Source: Allofrancisella inopinata (lineage in GTDB: Bacteria; Pseudomonadota; Gammaproteobacteria; Francisellales; Francisellaceae). From it: 64,000 nucleotides of DNA. Of this stretch, positions 39,640-50,877 are shown piece after piece. The notes beneath the pieces were generated by a model. That model made no database searches. It was not told the origin of the DNA and worked only from the letters and a program-made list of their open reading frames with translations. Every line of letters starts with the position of its first letter. Position 1 is the first letter of the stretch. Location: NCBI RefSeq assembly GCF_012222965.1, contig NZ_CP038241.1, forward strand, positions 1,488,001 through 1,552,000, written 5' to 3'. Position numbers and translations under genes: made by a program.

Positions 39640-39649
39640 AAACACCTTT

Positions 39650-40054
39650 TTAATCTAAAGCTGACAATATCACAATATCTTTACTAATTATTTGATTATT
39701 TTCTCCAAACAATCTAAAGCATTCAAAATGTAGAACTACCTTTTGTGGAACCTTTTTAAAGCTATCTTGTAACCTAAATTTAAAGTTATCTGTAGACCCA
39801 TATTCTGAGTTTTTCACATCCACACTTTTATGGACAAAACTAACAGCCCTTATATAATCATAATCAGGAGATACCAAAAACCATCTATACCCATCTGTTG
39901 AGTCTACTGGCAAACTAATATTTATTATTTTTTGTTTATCTTCAAGAACTATTGGTTTTGTATACACTTTATCAACAGCTTCTTGAGTCATCTTAGCTAC
40001 AGCTGTATTTACCAGTATTAGTGTAATCAAAAATACATAAAAATACCTAAACAT
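39650..40054 (-). CDS. Secreted protein, possible chagasin-like (I42) inhibitor
   Basis: A 134-residue protein with a signal peptide (about 1-20, ending AVA). The segment LPVDSTDGYRWFL (48-60) resembles the chagasin BC loop (NPTTGYxW). GSTDNFKFRLQDS and VVLHFECFRLF fit the later strands. The chagasin family inhibits papain-like cysteine proteases. The match is diverged, so it is an inference. It is immediately upstream of, and probably co-transcribed with, the SPFH gene. Confidence 0.5.
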   Translation of the reverse strand: MFRYFYVFLITLILVNTAVAKMTQEAVDKVYTKPIVLEDKQKIINISLPVDSTDGYRWFLVSPDYDYIRAVSFVHKSVDVKNSEYGSTDNFKFRLQDSFKKVPQKVVLHFECFRLFGENNQIISKDIVILSALD

Positions 40055-40135
40055 ATTTAAAATACAAACTTATCATCGAGATAAATTTATTATACAATTA
40101 TAGCTGCTGCAAATATACACAATAAGCTAAATATC

Positions 40136-40864
40136 ATGGCGTTAGAAAAATTTGATCTAGAATTAGTATCATTCAAAGATATTACTAATAATGTAAGACA
40201 TTTTGTTTTTAAAAGAACAGATGGAAAACCACTTAATTTTATAGCTGGGCAATTTATCACTTTTCTTTTAAAAGATAACGAAGGTAACTTAAAGCGTAGA
40301 AGTTATAGTTTAGGATCACTACCTTCTGACAACATGCTCCTAGAAATAGGAATAACCTATGTAAAAGGTGGCACAGCTTCAGAAATTTTTTTCAATATGA
40401 AAATCGGTGATACTGCTGCTGCTATGGGACCTGCTGGCAGACTTGTCTTAAAAGACGAAGAGATTAGAAAACTAATACTTGTAGGCACTGGCACTGGTAT
40501 TGTTCCTTATAGATCAATGTTTCCAGAACTTTTACAACGAGCTGAAACTACTGAAATACACATATTATTAGGTGTACAATATCGCAAAGATGCTCTATAC
40601 CAAGATGATTTTATAGAATTCGCAAAAAAACACGACAATATAAAATTCACACTTTGTTTAAGTAGAGAAACAGAGAGTTTAAAAGAGTATGAGGTTTCTG
40701 GTTATGTTCAACAGCAATTTGGAAAAATCGCTTTAGACCCAAAAAAAGATGTCATCTACATATGCGGTAATCCTAACATGATTGACCAATCTTATGAAAT
40801 ACTTACAAATGCTGGCTTTGAAGCTAAAAGTGTACGCCGAGAGAAATATATTTCTTCCAATTAA
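40136..40864 (+). CDS. fpr: Ferredoxin/flavodoxin-NADP+ reductase
   Basis: FAD enzyme moving electrons between NADPH and ferredoxin or flavodoxin. The FAD motif is RRSYSLGS (54-61), the NADP-binding loop is LVGTGTGIVPYRSM (near residue 117), and YICGNPNMIDQ precedes the C-terminal Tyr-containing end (KYISSN). The 242 residues fit the bacterial Fpr subclass. Confidence 0.88.
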   Translation: MALEKFDLELVSFKDITNNVRHFVFKRTDGKPLNFIAGQFITFLLKDNEGNLKRRSYSLGSLPSDNMLLEIGITYVKGGTASEIFFNMKIGDTAAAMGPAGRLVLKDEEIRKLILVGTGTGIVPYRSMFPELLQRAETTEIHILLGVQYRKDALYQDDFIEFAKKHDNIKFTLCLSRETESLKEYEVSGYVQQQFGKIALDPKKDVIYICGNPNMIDQSYEILTNAGFEAKSVRREKYISSN

Positions 40865-40866
40865 GC

Positions 40867-40895
40867 TTGATACTATTAATAATTTAAGCTAAAAT
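40867..40895 (+). promoter_or_regulatory. Sigma-70 promoter of rpmE
   Basis: TTGATA (40867-40872) and TAAAAT (40890-40895) are separated by exactly 17 bases. The predicted start near 40902 gives an 87-base leader before the rpmE ATG. Confidence 0.7.
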
Positions 40896-40920
40896 CTTTG
40901 TGCTATTCTACTTTTATTAG

Positions 40921-40959
40921 GATATGGTGCTTAGATGAGATAGTCTAAGTGGCGATGTC
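40921..40959 (+). promoter_or_regulatory. Hairpin leader of rpmE, possible L31 autoregulatory element
   Basis: Outer stem GATAT (40921-40925) pairs with ATGTC (40955-40959). Inner stem CTTAGA (40930-40935) pairs with TCTAAG (40944-40949). An internal loop, GGTG facing TGGCG, separates them, and the apical loop has eight bases. The hairpin lies in the rpmE 5' untranslated region. Leader motifs for L31 have been described in several bacterial groups, so self-regulation by L31 is a reasonable guess. Confidence 0.4.
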
Positions 40960-40988
40960 AAAGTTTACAAAAATAAGGAAAATAAATA

Positions 40989-41204
40989 ATGAAACAAGAA
41001 ATTCATCCTAACTATACAGAAGTTAAAGTAACTTGTAGTTGTGGTAACAGCTTCACAACTAGATCAACTGTAGCTAAAGAAGCTATGAATATAGATATTT
41101 GTTCTGAGTGCCACCCATTCTACACAGGTAAGCAGAGAGTTGTTGATACAGCGGGACGTGTTGACAGATTTAACAAAAGATTTGGTGCTCTTAAAAAAGT
41201 ATAA
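40989..41204 (+). CDS. rpmE: Ribosomal protein L31, zinc-binding type
   Basis: A 71-residue protein of the large subunit that bridges to the 30S head. Cys16 and Cys18 (CSCG) and Cys38 and Cys41 (CSEC) form the zinc site, so this is the Zn-containing paralogue rather than the Zn-free YkgM type. It has its own promoter, a structured leader and a terminator. Confidence 0.98.
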   Translation: MKQEIHPNYTEVKVTCSCGNSFTTRSTVAKEAMNIDICSECHPFYTGKQRVVDTAGRVDRFNKRFGALKKV

Positions 41205-41236
41205 TTACTATACCTACTCACACCAAAAAACATTAG

Positions 41237-41260
41237 AACCAGCCTTAAGCTGGTTTTTTT
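41237..41260 (+). terminator. Rho-independent terminator of rpmE
   Basis: Stem AACCAGC (41237-41243) pairs with GCTGGTT (41249-41255) across a five-base loop, followed by more T (run of seven, 41254-41260). It lies 32 bases after the rpmE stop and just before the convergent gshA end. Confidence 0.9.
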
Positions 41261-41272
41261 GTATTTTATTTA

Positions 41273-42775
41273 TCAACAACAATCCCCTACAGATTTATAA
41301 TATCTACTTATGTACTCATCTAAAGAAATTGTATCATTATCTCTTAAACTCTTTTCTGCCTCTATCGACTGCTTAACCTGATCAAGCAATATTTCTCTTT
41401 CTTTTTGCGTTAAAGCGACCTTTCTAAAGTCATCTGAAGCTTGCTTAGAAATTTCTAGCACTAAGTTTTTATATCCAAGGTCTTTTGCTAACTTCACAAC
41501 TCTTGCTGAAGGAGTTTTGGAAGCATCTAAAATTTTTTGTTTCTCAAGCAGGACTGCATCTAGATACTCTTGCCCCATTTGTTTAGCTACTATTTCGATT
41601 TTGCCAAATAAAGCTAAGCCATATTCTTTTAATAAAACTTTTTCACCAATAGGGTCAACTAGTTCTAAATTAGGCTTACGCCCTTGTATAGCAACATTAG
41701 TGAGATTTTGTTTACCTAAACTAATCTGCCTTTGAGAGTAGCCCTTAAATTCTTGCATTAAACAGGTCATTAGCATTGCCTCTACGAACAGTGCAGTGTT
41801 TTTACTAATCCCATTTTTATCAAAAGGATCAACATCAAGTACCCTAACCTCAATATACTCGACTCCTCTATTAGATAAAGCACAAGCAGGCCTTTCACAT
41901 CTTTTTGTTATTTGCTTAGGTCGTATAGGGCTATAATACTCATTTTCTATCTGCAAAATACTCTCGTTAAGTTGTATTCTCCCACCACTTTCATTGTGCA
42001 GCCCAATTTCTTTATATTGTTTAAATTCTTGAGCTGTTGCATTTAGCATATCTTTGACATAAGCTTTAACATTGTCATACGAGATATTAAGCTCTTTTTG
42101 AGCAGGGCTGGTATAGCCAAGATCGCTCATCCTAAGACTAGTTGAAAACTTCCCAACATAGAACTCTTCATCTAGGTCTATCAAATATTCTGGTTTTTTC
42201 TTAACAGAAGTTTTTGCGCAAATAGGGCTTGCTCCAAATAGATATGGTAATAACCACATATATTCAAAATAATTATTTATAACCCCAAAATAAACGTCTG
42301 CATTTGATATCCCAAGCTTAGTTGCTTTTTTTAGAATCAAGCTTTTATCAAATGAAAAATTATAATGAATCCCAGCTATAATCTGCATCACCTTACCATA
42401 ACGAGCAGCCAACCCTTTACGGTACACTTGTTTCATCCTACCGGAATTTGAGCTACCAAAATCAGCTTCTTTTATCTGGGTTTCTGTTGCTGATAATGGC
42501 ATACTAGTATTTAAAATAAACTCTTCCTGTGACATATTTTGCAAAGTAAAAGCGCCTAAGATTGTTAGCTCATGTAGTGCTGTGTCTATATTTTTATGGG
42601 GTTTAGTTATTATCTCTAGAAGGTTTTCCGAAAAATCAACTGTGATACTGCTATTAGTAAGCTTATGTCCTAAAAATTGTGGATGCCAAGAACAAGCTAA
42701 GCTACCATCACCATAAATGCGTAAAGTCTCCCTCTCAATGCCTCTAAGATTGGTTATATTTTTTAAATCGTTCAT
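41273..42775 (-). CDS. gshA: Glutamate-cysteine ligase
   Basis: ATP-dependent first step of glutathione synthesis. The N-terminus NITNLRGIERETLRI, then ITVDFSENLLEIITKPH, YFGVINNYFEYMWLLPYLFGASP and EYIEVRVLDVDPF are those of the gammaproteobacterial GshA family. The 500-residue length is close to that of E. coli GshA. It is a single gene, convergent with rpmE. Confidence 0.95.
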   Translation of the reverse strand: MNDLKNITNLRGIERETLRIYGDGSLACSWHPQFLGHKLTNSSITVDFSENLLEIITKPHKNIDTALHELTILGAFTLQNMSQEEFILNTSMPLSATETQIKEADFGSSNSGRMKQVYRKGLAARYGKVMQIIAGIHYNFSFDKSLILKKATKLGISNADVYFGVINNYFEYMWLLPYLFGASPICAKTSVKKKPEYLIDLDEEFYVGKFSTSLRMSDLGYTSPAQKELNISYDNVKAYVKDMLNATAQEFKQYKEIGLHNESGGRIQLNESILQIENEYYSPIRPKQITKRCERPACALSNRGVEYIEVRVLDVDPFDKNGISKNTALFVEAMLMTCLMQEFKGYSQRQISLGKQNLTNVAIQGRKPNLELVDPIGEKVLLKEYGLALFGKIEIVAKQMGQEYLDAVLLEKQKILDASKTPSARVVKLAKDLGYKNLVLEISKQASDDFRKVALTQKEREILLDQVKQSIEAEKSLRDNDTISLDEYISRYYKSVGDCC

Positions 42776-42828
42776 TTTACAGCCCTAAACAGTTGAACCA
42801 GCCTTACTAAAAAGTTAGTTAGTCTATA

Positions 42829-44367
42829 CTAGCGTTTTTGTTTAAATCGTAAAACAAATATTACGATCACATACACCAAGGTGCCTAGCAATGTAATTAC
42901 TAGTATATTTTTGAGTCTATCAAACATTGTTAAACTAATCCAATACTCATCGTTCAAATTAAATAATTTTAGTGACAGTATCATACAAATGCAGGCTATA
43001 ACTATCTTCAACAAATATTTGAATGGTAAAAAAATGTCAACAAACAATCTCAAATTAAAATTTATGAGTATTAATATCTGGGCAATCATATTTAATAAAG
43101 CAGTAATAGAGCTAACAATAGCTAAATATACAAAAGCATATTTATCATCGCTATACATATGTATTATATAGATATCAAGCACCACCCCCAAAATCAAACT
43201 CATTAAACTAATATAAAAAACTGTGTTAGTTTTATTTTGAACATAAAGAGCAGATACTACAACCCTTATAAAAACAAAACAAAACAGGGAAAGCAAATAT
43301 CCTAACATTGCCAAATATGTGAAATTCACATCGTTTAAACTAAACTTACCATAATAAAATAATGTTATAACTATAGGTTTAGCTAATATTGATAGCCCAA
43401 TAATAGCTGGTATTACCATCAAAAACATAACTTTTATTACTAAAGCTAGATTTTTATAAAATAGTGCATTATCTTTCTTAGATTTAACTAAATATGGAAT
43501 CATAGCCATAGCGATAGCTGTACCAAATATACCATATAAAAATTGGTTCACTCTATCAGCATAATATAACCATGCCAAACTCCCTGATACCAAAAATGAA
43601 GCAAAGAAAGTTTCTATAAGTGAGCTGATTTGTAAAACTGCTGCCCCTAGAAAAGCCATAGGTAGCTTTTTGAAAAAAAGCTTAGCTTTTATATTTTTCA
43701 CAAGAAGTATTGCCTTAGTTATATTTATCCTACCTAAGAGCATAGATAATGAGAGTACCGCTATTATTAACTGACACAGTCCTGCTAATAAAACACTATA
43801 AGCTACAATATAAATCGGTATATTAAATCTCGGTGATATCACTATTCCAATTATCATTACTAAGTTTAAAAATATTGGGAAAGATGAAGAGATTATATAC
43901 CTACTATAACTATTAAGAATTGCAGCTATTAATCCGACTATACAATTTAATAAAACATACGGTAGCATTATGATAAACATAGTGTAGACAAGCTGCAGCA
44001 TCACGTCATTAGAAATAAGTCCATAGGCATATATATCAACCCATACACTACTAAAACTTAAACCTACTATGATTAAAAACATCAGTATTATAGCGATTAA
44101 ATATAATATTGTTGCTATAAACTCTTTTTGCTCATCTGAAATTTTCCCATCAATGTATGGATTAATAATTTGAGTAAAGGTACCTGAAGTCGTAACTTTA
44201 CGCATAAATTCTGGTATTCTAAATGCTACTAAAAATGCTTGTAATGCTCCACTACTCCCAAAAAACCTTGCCAATAATAAATCTCGAATAAAGCCTAATA
44301 TTTTTGATATAAGCAATAATCCAGAAATAACTAAACTATTGGAAAAAAATTTTTTCACAGAATACAA
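42829..44367 (-). CDS. murJ: Lipid II flippase MurJ
   Basis: Polytopic (about 14 helices) MOP-superfamily transporter that moves lipid II across the inner membrane for peptidoglycan synthesis. The N-terminal LISKILGFIRDLLLARFFG and EFMRKVTTSGTFTQIINPYI regions carry the conserved arginines. The frame begins with TTG at 44367; a GTG three codons in is an alternative, and neither has a strong ribosome-binding site. The gene follows gshA upstream on the same strand. Confidence 0.92.
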   Translation of the reverse strand: MYSVKKFFSNSLVISGLLLISKILGFIRDLLLARFFGSSGALQAFLVAFRIPEFMRKVTTSGTFTQIINPYIDGKISDEQKEFIATILYLIAIILMFLIIVGLSFSSVWVDIYAYGLISNDVMLQLVYTMFIIMLPYVLLNCIVGLIAAILNSYSRYIISSSFPIFLNLVMIIGIVISPRFNIPIYIVAYSVLLAGLCQLIIAVLSLSMLLGRINITKAILLVKNIKAKLFFKKLPMAFLGAAVLQISSLIETFFASFLVSGSLAWLYYADRVNQFLYGIFGTAIAMAMIPYLVKSKKDNALFYKNLALVIKVMFLMVIPAIIGLSILAKPIVITLFYYGKFSLNDVNFTYLAMLGYLLSLFCFVFIRVVVSALYVQNKTNTVFYISLMSLILGVVLDIYIIHMYSDDKYAFVYLAIVSSITALLNMIAQILILINFNLRLFVDIFLPFKYLLKIVIACICMILSLKLFNLNDEYWISLTMFDRLKNILVITLLGTLVYVIVIFVLRFKQKR

Positions 44368-44397
44368 ATGTTAATAAAATCCCTATCTACCAATTAT

Positions 44398-44557
44398 ACC
44401 AATTCCAACATAAATTGGAGCATTTATCACAAAGGAGTTTATGACTAATTTAAGTTTTTGAGGTGCAGGCAATAGCAGCAGCTATTGGCAAATATTAAAG
44501 GATTAAATTAGGTATGAAATACAAAGTTAGAAAGTAATAATATGTGTTGAAAGTGGT
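44398..44557. mobile_element. 160-bp MITE-like element, family 2, copy B
   Basis: Same length and termini as copy A at 9968-10127, with about seven differences over 160 bases. It is flanked on both sides by ATTAT (44393-44397 and 44558-44562), a likely 5-bp target duplication. It lies immediately upstream of murJ and may carry or displace its promoter. Confidence 0.8.
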
Positions 44558-44628
44558 ATTATAACCGTAGACAACCCAAAATAGGAATCAAGAATAAAAT
44601 AAAAACTAGTTAGAATTCTTTAAAGACA

Positions 44629-45672
44629 CTATAGTTTCCACTGACTTTCTATTGCTTTTACTTTTTGTTTAGCAGCTTGAACCTGGCTTTCTGATAACTT
44701 AATCGCTGCTAAGTTAGCTTGAGCATTTTTTAAACCTTCTTTTGAAAGATCCGGCATACAATACTCATTAAACTGTTTCCAATAATCCCTCTTAGGATTT
44801 TTGAACAAATCAATTGCCACAGATAAATAAGCATACTTTTCTACAGAATCTTGAGTGAGCTCAGCAGCCAACACAAAAGCTGGTGCAAAAGGCTGGGTTA
44901 TAGCCTGTTTAATATATACTAGAGCTGTTTTTTTATCACCTTCAGCCAAATATACTTTTGCTAACCCAACTTCTACTGGTGATACATGGTTAAGTTCATA
45001 AGCCTTCTTATACCACTCTAATGCTATAGCGTCATCTTTTGGCAAACCTCCTGTGCCAGACATATAGGCATCACCAATAAACGTTCTAGCCTGAGCTACA
45101 CAATATGGATATAATTTCACAAAGCTACTTTCTTTTTTAATCAAGAAAGAATCTCTAGCCATTAAACTTCCGTTAGCTACAGCTAACTTATACCATTTAA
45201 ATGCTTGAGCAAAATTAGGCCACGGATTTCCTCCAGATCTAGCATAAAGGTTTCCTAATTGATTTTGTGCAACCATATATCCTAACTCTGCTGATTTTTT
45301 GATATACTCAAAACCTTTAGCTCGGTTAATTTTTACACCATCCGCTCCAAAATAATACATCTCTCCTATTGAATACATTAGGCTATAATAAACTCTTAAA
45401 CCGTCCCCACTACTTGGGATACCATTTTTATTGTAAAAGTCTACTACCCATAAAGCGTATTCTAAAGCAAGTTTATTATCTTGATCTGTCTGAATATATG
45501 CTTGAGATAATATTGTTGTAGCTTTTGCATCTTTTTTAGCATATGGCTGGCAGTTTTCCAAAGCTTGACCATATTTCTCCTGCGCACCATCCTGGTAGCA
45601 ACTTTCCAAAGTCGCGTAAGATGATCCAAAGACCAACAAACCTAAAAAACAAATTAAAAACTTAACTTTCAT
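44629..45672 (-). CDS. Secreted Sel1-repeat (TPR-like) protein
   Basis: A 347-residue protein with a signal peptide (about 1-20, ending SYA). Sel1-like repeats are visible at EMYYFGADGVKINRAKGFEYIKKSAELGY, QNQLGNLYARSGGNPWPNFAQAFKWYKLAVANG and AYMSGTGGLPKDDAIALEWYKKAYELNH. Sel1 proteins act as periplasmic or host-facing interaction scaffolds. The partner is unknown. It is a single gene. Confidence 0.82.
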   Translation of the reverse strand: MKVKFLICFLGLLVFGSSYATLESCYQDGAQEKYGQALENCQPYAKKDAKATTILSQAYIQTDQDNKLALEYALWVVDFYNKNGIPSSGDGLRVYYSLMYSIGEMYYFGADGVKINRAKGFEYIKKSAELGYMVAQNQLGNLYARSGGNPWPNFAQAFKWYKLAVANGSLMARDSFLIKKESSFVKLYPYCVAQARTFIGDAYMSGTGGLPKDDAIALEWYKKAYELNHVSPVEVGLAKVYLAEGDKKTALVYIKQAITQPFAPAFVLAAELTQDSVEKYAYLSVAIDLFKNPKRDYWKQFNEYCMPDLSKEGLKNAQANLAAIKLSESQVQAAKQKVKAIESQWKL

Positions 45673-45767
45673 GCAGTTTCCCTTCTAACTTAGCTGGAAT
45701 TAAAGACAATTTAAGGTAATGATATATAGTAATATTTAATATTTCCATAAAAATATACCTTAATTAT

Positions 45768-46175
45768 TTAAGAAATTTCTACCTCTCTTCTTTCAACCAG
45801 ATGTCTTATGTAAATATTTGAAGAGGGTTTTGGTAAAAAATCTTTGCCTTTATCTGGCCATTCTATGAAACATATACTTTTTTCATTAAAGTAATCTCTA
45901 ATACCAACCCATTCTAATTCCTCAGGATCAGAAATTCTATACAAATCAAAGTGGTAAATATTAAAATCATTAAACTCATAACTCTCTACTAAAGTATAGG
46001 TCGGACTCTTTACATTGCCCTTATAGCCTAATGCTTTTAGTATACCTTTTACAAAAGTTGTTTTACCTGCTCCCAAATCACCATGTAAGAAAATTATTTT
46101 ACCAGGTTGTAAACTTTTAGAATACTCAGCAGCTAAACTTAGCATTTGGCCTTCATTAGAAACTATTTTTTTCAT
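45768..46175 (-). CDS. tsaE: tRNA threonylcarbamoyladenosine ATPase TsaE
   Basis: ATPase that works with TsaB, TsaC and TsaD to make t6A37 on ANN-decoding tRNAs. Walker A is GDLGAGKT (32-39), followed by FVKGILKALGYKGNVKSPTYTLVESY and the ICFIEWPDKG region. The 135-residue length is normal. The start lies 20 bases inside the end of folC, so the two are translationally linked. Confidence 0.95.
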   Translation of the reverse strand: MKKIVSNEGQMLSLAAEYSKSLQPGKIIFLHGDLGAGKTTFVKGILKALGYKGNVKSPTYTLVESYEFNDFNIYHFDLYRISDPEELEWVGIRDYFNEKSICFIEWPDKGKDFLPKPSSNIYIRHLVERREVEIS

Positions 46176-47334
46176 ACTCCTTTATAAATTCTCCTGCTAA
46201 TACAAATGATCCAAAAACTACAGTTACAGTACTCTTTTTTGACAAATAAACACTACTTAGATCCTTATTAAACTCAACCCGGAAAATACCGTGGTTACTA
46301 AATACTTGTTTTATATTATCTATATCTAGAGCTCTTTGATCGAAAGTTTTCAGATCTACAATCTCCCATCTATAGATGTGGTTTTTAGCTATAGATACAA
46401 TTGCATTTATATCCTTGGTCGCCAAAACACCAAATATAGCTTCATATTTAATATCCTTAGTACCAAACCTATTATTCAAAAGCTTAAACAAATACTCTAC
46501 TGAAGCTGGATTGTGTGCAACATCAACTACTACATAACTATTATTTATTTCGTCATTTTTGAGTATATTAAAACGCGCTCTAGCTCTTATATCCTCCAAC
46601 CTTGGGATATAAGTAATCTGCATCTTCCTTAGTAAATAATCAGCTACCCCCATAGCTATATTATAGCTGTCATGAAAGCAGTTCTTTACTTTAGAGTTAT
46701 AGTCTTTATCGTAGATTACAGCTTCTATAATATTTGCATATTCATACACACTGCAAGGCATCTTTGAACCTAAAAATAGGGGTTTGCCTTTACGAGCTAT
46801 AGCTACTTTTTCTATGCCTATTTTTTCCAAAGTGTCCCCTAAAATTTCACAATGGTCAAAATCTATATTTGTAATCGCTGCTATATCTGGGTCAATCATA
46901 TTAGCAGCATCTAGCCTACCACCTATACCAATCTCTAGTAGTAAATAATCTAGTCCTGCTATTTTTTGTGAATACAAACAAGCACACAAAAAAGCTATTT
47001 GATAATAAGATAGTTTATATTCTGGCGTTAGTTCTTCTAACCTTTCTAGCAACTCCAATAACTGACTATCTGATATAGGACATTTATTCAAAGATATCCT
47101 TTCAGTAAATTTAAAAACATGAGGAGATGTATGACTTAATACTTTTTTATTATTTGCAACAAGCAACTCTTCAAGCATAGCTACAGTGGTCCCTTTACCA
47201 TTAGTTCCAGCTATCGTTATAACTTGAAATTTCTTGTTAAAATTGAATTTACTAAGAATAAATAGAATATCTGTAAGAGTACATTTACGAGCGTCATTAG
47301 CCATAATTTTAGCTATTTTAGTTTCAACGCTCAT
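46156..47334 (-). CDS. folC: Folylpolyglutamate/dihydrofolate synthase FolC
   Basis: Mur-ligase-family enzyme adding glutamates to folates. The P-loop is GTNGKGTT (43-50), with HTSPHVFKFTERI and the LEIGIGGRLDAAN and ITNIDFDHCEILG motifs following. 392 residues is slightly short for the family, but both the ATPase and the C-terminal Mur domain (VVDVAHNPASV) are present. It lies in the order accD-folC-tsaE. Confidence 0.94.
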   Translation of the reverse strand: MSVETKIAKIMANDARKCTLTDILFILSKFNFNKKFQVITIAGTNGKGTTVAMLEELLVANNKKVLSHTSPHVFKFTERISLNKCPISDSQLLELLERLEELTPEYKLSYYQIAFLCACLYSQKIAGLDYLLLEIGIGGRLDAANMIDPDIAAITNIDFDHCEILGDTLEKIGIEKVAIARKGKPLFLGSKMPCSVYEYANIIEAVIYDKDYNSKVKNCFHDSYNIAMGVADYLLRKMQITYIPRLEDIRARARFNILKNDEINNSYVVVDVAHNPASVEYLFKLLNNRFGTKDIKYEAIFGVLATKDINAIVSIAKNHIYRWEIVDLKTFDQRALDIDNIKQVFSNHGIFRVEFNKDLSSVYLSKKSTVTVVFGSFVLAGEFIKEYEKNSF

Positions 47335-47347
47335 TCTAGAGTTCTTC

Positions 47348-48253
47348 TTAAGCTTGTGGCTGCTCAGTATGCTTATGCTCCAAAGCGTAAGAATTATTTT
47401 TTGTAAGTTCTGGCATTAGCTTATCGATTAGCTGTGCTACTTCAGCTCTTAAGTTTCTACGATCTACAATCATATCAACCATACCTTTTTCTACCAAAAA
47501 CTCACTTCTTTGAAAACCTTCTGGTAATTGTTCTCTGACTGTCTGCTCTATAACTCTAGGCCCAGCAAAACCAATCAAAGCTTTTGGCTCAGCTATATGT
47601 ACATCACCAAGCATAGCTAAAGATGCCGATACCCCACCAGTGGTAGGATCTGTTAGAACAACTAAATATGGTAGCTTAGCTTCAGCTAACTTCTGTAAAG
47701 CAGCACTAGTTTTTGACATCTGCATTAATGAAAATAATGACTCTTGCATCCTAGCACCACCACTTGCTGTAAAGCATATAAATGGTACTTTTTTCTCCAT
47801 TGCAAGCTTAACACCTCGCACAAATTTTTCACCTACTACAGATCCCATAGAACCACCTAGAAACATAAAGTTAAATGCCGCCGCTACGACTGGAAAACCT
47901 TCTACTGTTCCTTGCATAACTACCAAAGCATCTTTTTCTTCGGTCTTTTTTTGAGCTTGCGACAGTCTATCTTTGTAAGATTTTGTATCTTTAAACTTAA
48001 GCATATCTACAGGCTCTATATTAGCAAAATGCTCTACAGCGCTGTGGTGGTCAAAAAATATCTCTAGTCTATGTCTAGCAGAGATTCTATAATGGTAATT
48101 ACAATTAGGACATACTGATTTATTATTATTTAACTCTTCAGAATATAGTGTCACCTGACAACTTGGACATTGACTCCATACTCCGCTTGGTAAATCTTTT
48201 TTCTGAGCATTTAACCCTAGACTCCTACTTATTACCCTAGTTAACCAACTCAT
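47348..48253 (-). CDS. accD: Acetyl-CoA carboxylase carboxyltransferase subunit beta
   Basis: Catalyses malonyl-CoA formation together with AccA. The zinc ribbon is [15 protein letters not shown] with a second CPNC pair near residue 50. The crotonase-like core includes [19 protein letters not shown] and [14 protein letters not shown]. The 301-residue length is standard. It starts the accD-folC-tsaE block. Confidence 0.98.
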   Translation of the reverse strand: MSWLTRVISRSLGLNAQKKDLPSGVWSQCPSCQVTLYSEELNNNKSVCPNCNYHYRISARHRLEIFFDHHSAVEHFANIEPVDMLKFKDTKSYKDRLSQAQKKTEEKDALVVMQGTVEGFPVVAAAFNFMFLGGSMGSVVGEKFVRGVKLAMEKKVPFICFTASGGARMQESLFSLMQMSKTSAALQKLAEAKLPYLVVLTDPTTGGVSASLAMLGDVHIAEPKALIGFAGPRVIEQTVREQLPEGFQRSEFLVEKGMVDMIVDRRNLRAEVAQLIDKLMPELTKNNSYALEHKHTEQPQA

Positions 48254-48291
48254 AAACTACTGTCCTCCTAAAATAAAACAGATATACAAAA

Positions 48292-48714
48292 CTAGCTAAA
48301 TATTTCTATATCACTAAAGAAATATTTTATTTCTTGGGCTGCTGTATCTTCACTATCAGAGCCATGTACAGCGTTAGCATCTATACTATCTGCAAAATCA
48401 GCTCTAATTGTACCTTTTGCTGCTTCTTTAGGATTAGTAGCCCCCATTAACTCACGGTTTTTTGCTATTGCATTTTCACCTTCTAAAACTTGAATCATAA
48501 CTGCCCCAGAAATCATAAATTCTACCAAAGCGCTAAAAAAAGGTCTTTCTTTATGTACAGCATAAAAACCTTCTGCCTCTGTTTTTGATAAATGCTTCAT
48601 CTTCGCAGCAATTACTTTTAAACCAGCTTTTTCAAAACGACTATAAATCTCACCTATAACATTCTTTTCTACAGCGTCAGGCTTTATTATAGATAGAGTT
48701 TTCTGTTTACTCAT
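48292..48714 (-). CDS. ndk: Nucleoside diphosphate kinase
   Basis: Balances NTP pools by phosphate exchange through the catalytic histidine in NAVHGSDS (near residue 117). It begins [19 protein letters not shown] as in all Ndk proteins, and 140 residues is standard. It sits between pyrG and accD on the same strand. Confidence 0.98.
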   Translation of the reverse strand: MSKQKTLSIIKPDAVEKNVIGEIYSRFEKAGLKVIAAKMKHLSKTEAEGFYAVHKERPFFSALVEFMISGAVMIQVLEGENAIAKNRELMGATNPKEAAKGTIRADFADSIDANAVHGSDSEDTAAQEIKYFFSDIEIFS

Positions 48715-48782
48715 TTTACTTCTCCAATATTTTATTAGTTTGAATTATAGCACTTTTATTCACGAAATATCAAAACTAGCAG

Positions 48783-50877
<2,095 letters not shown>

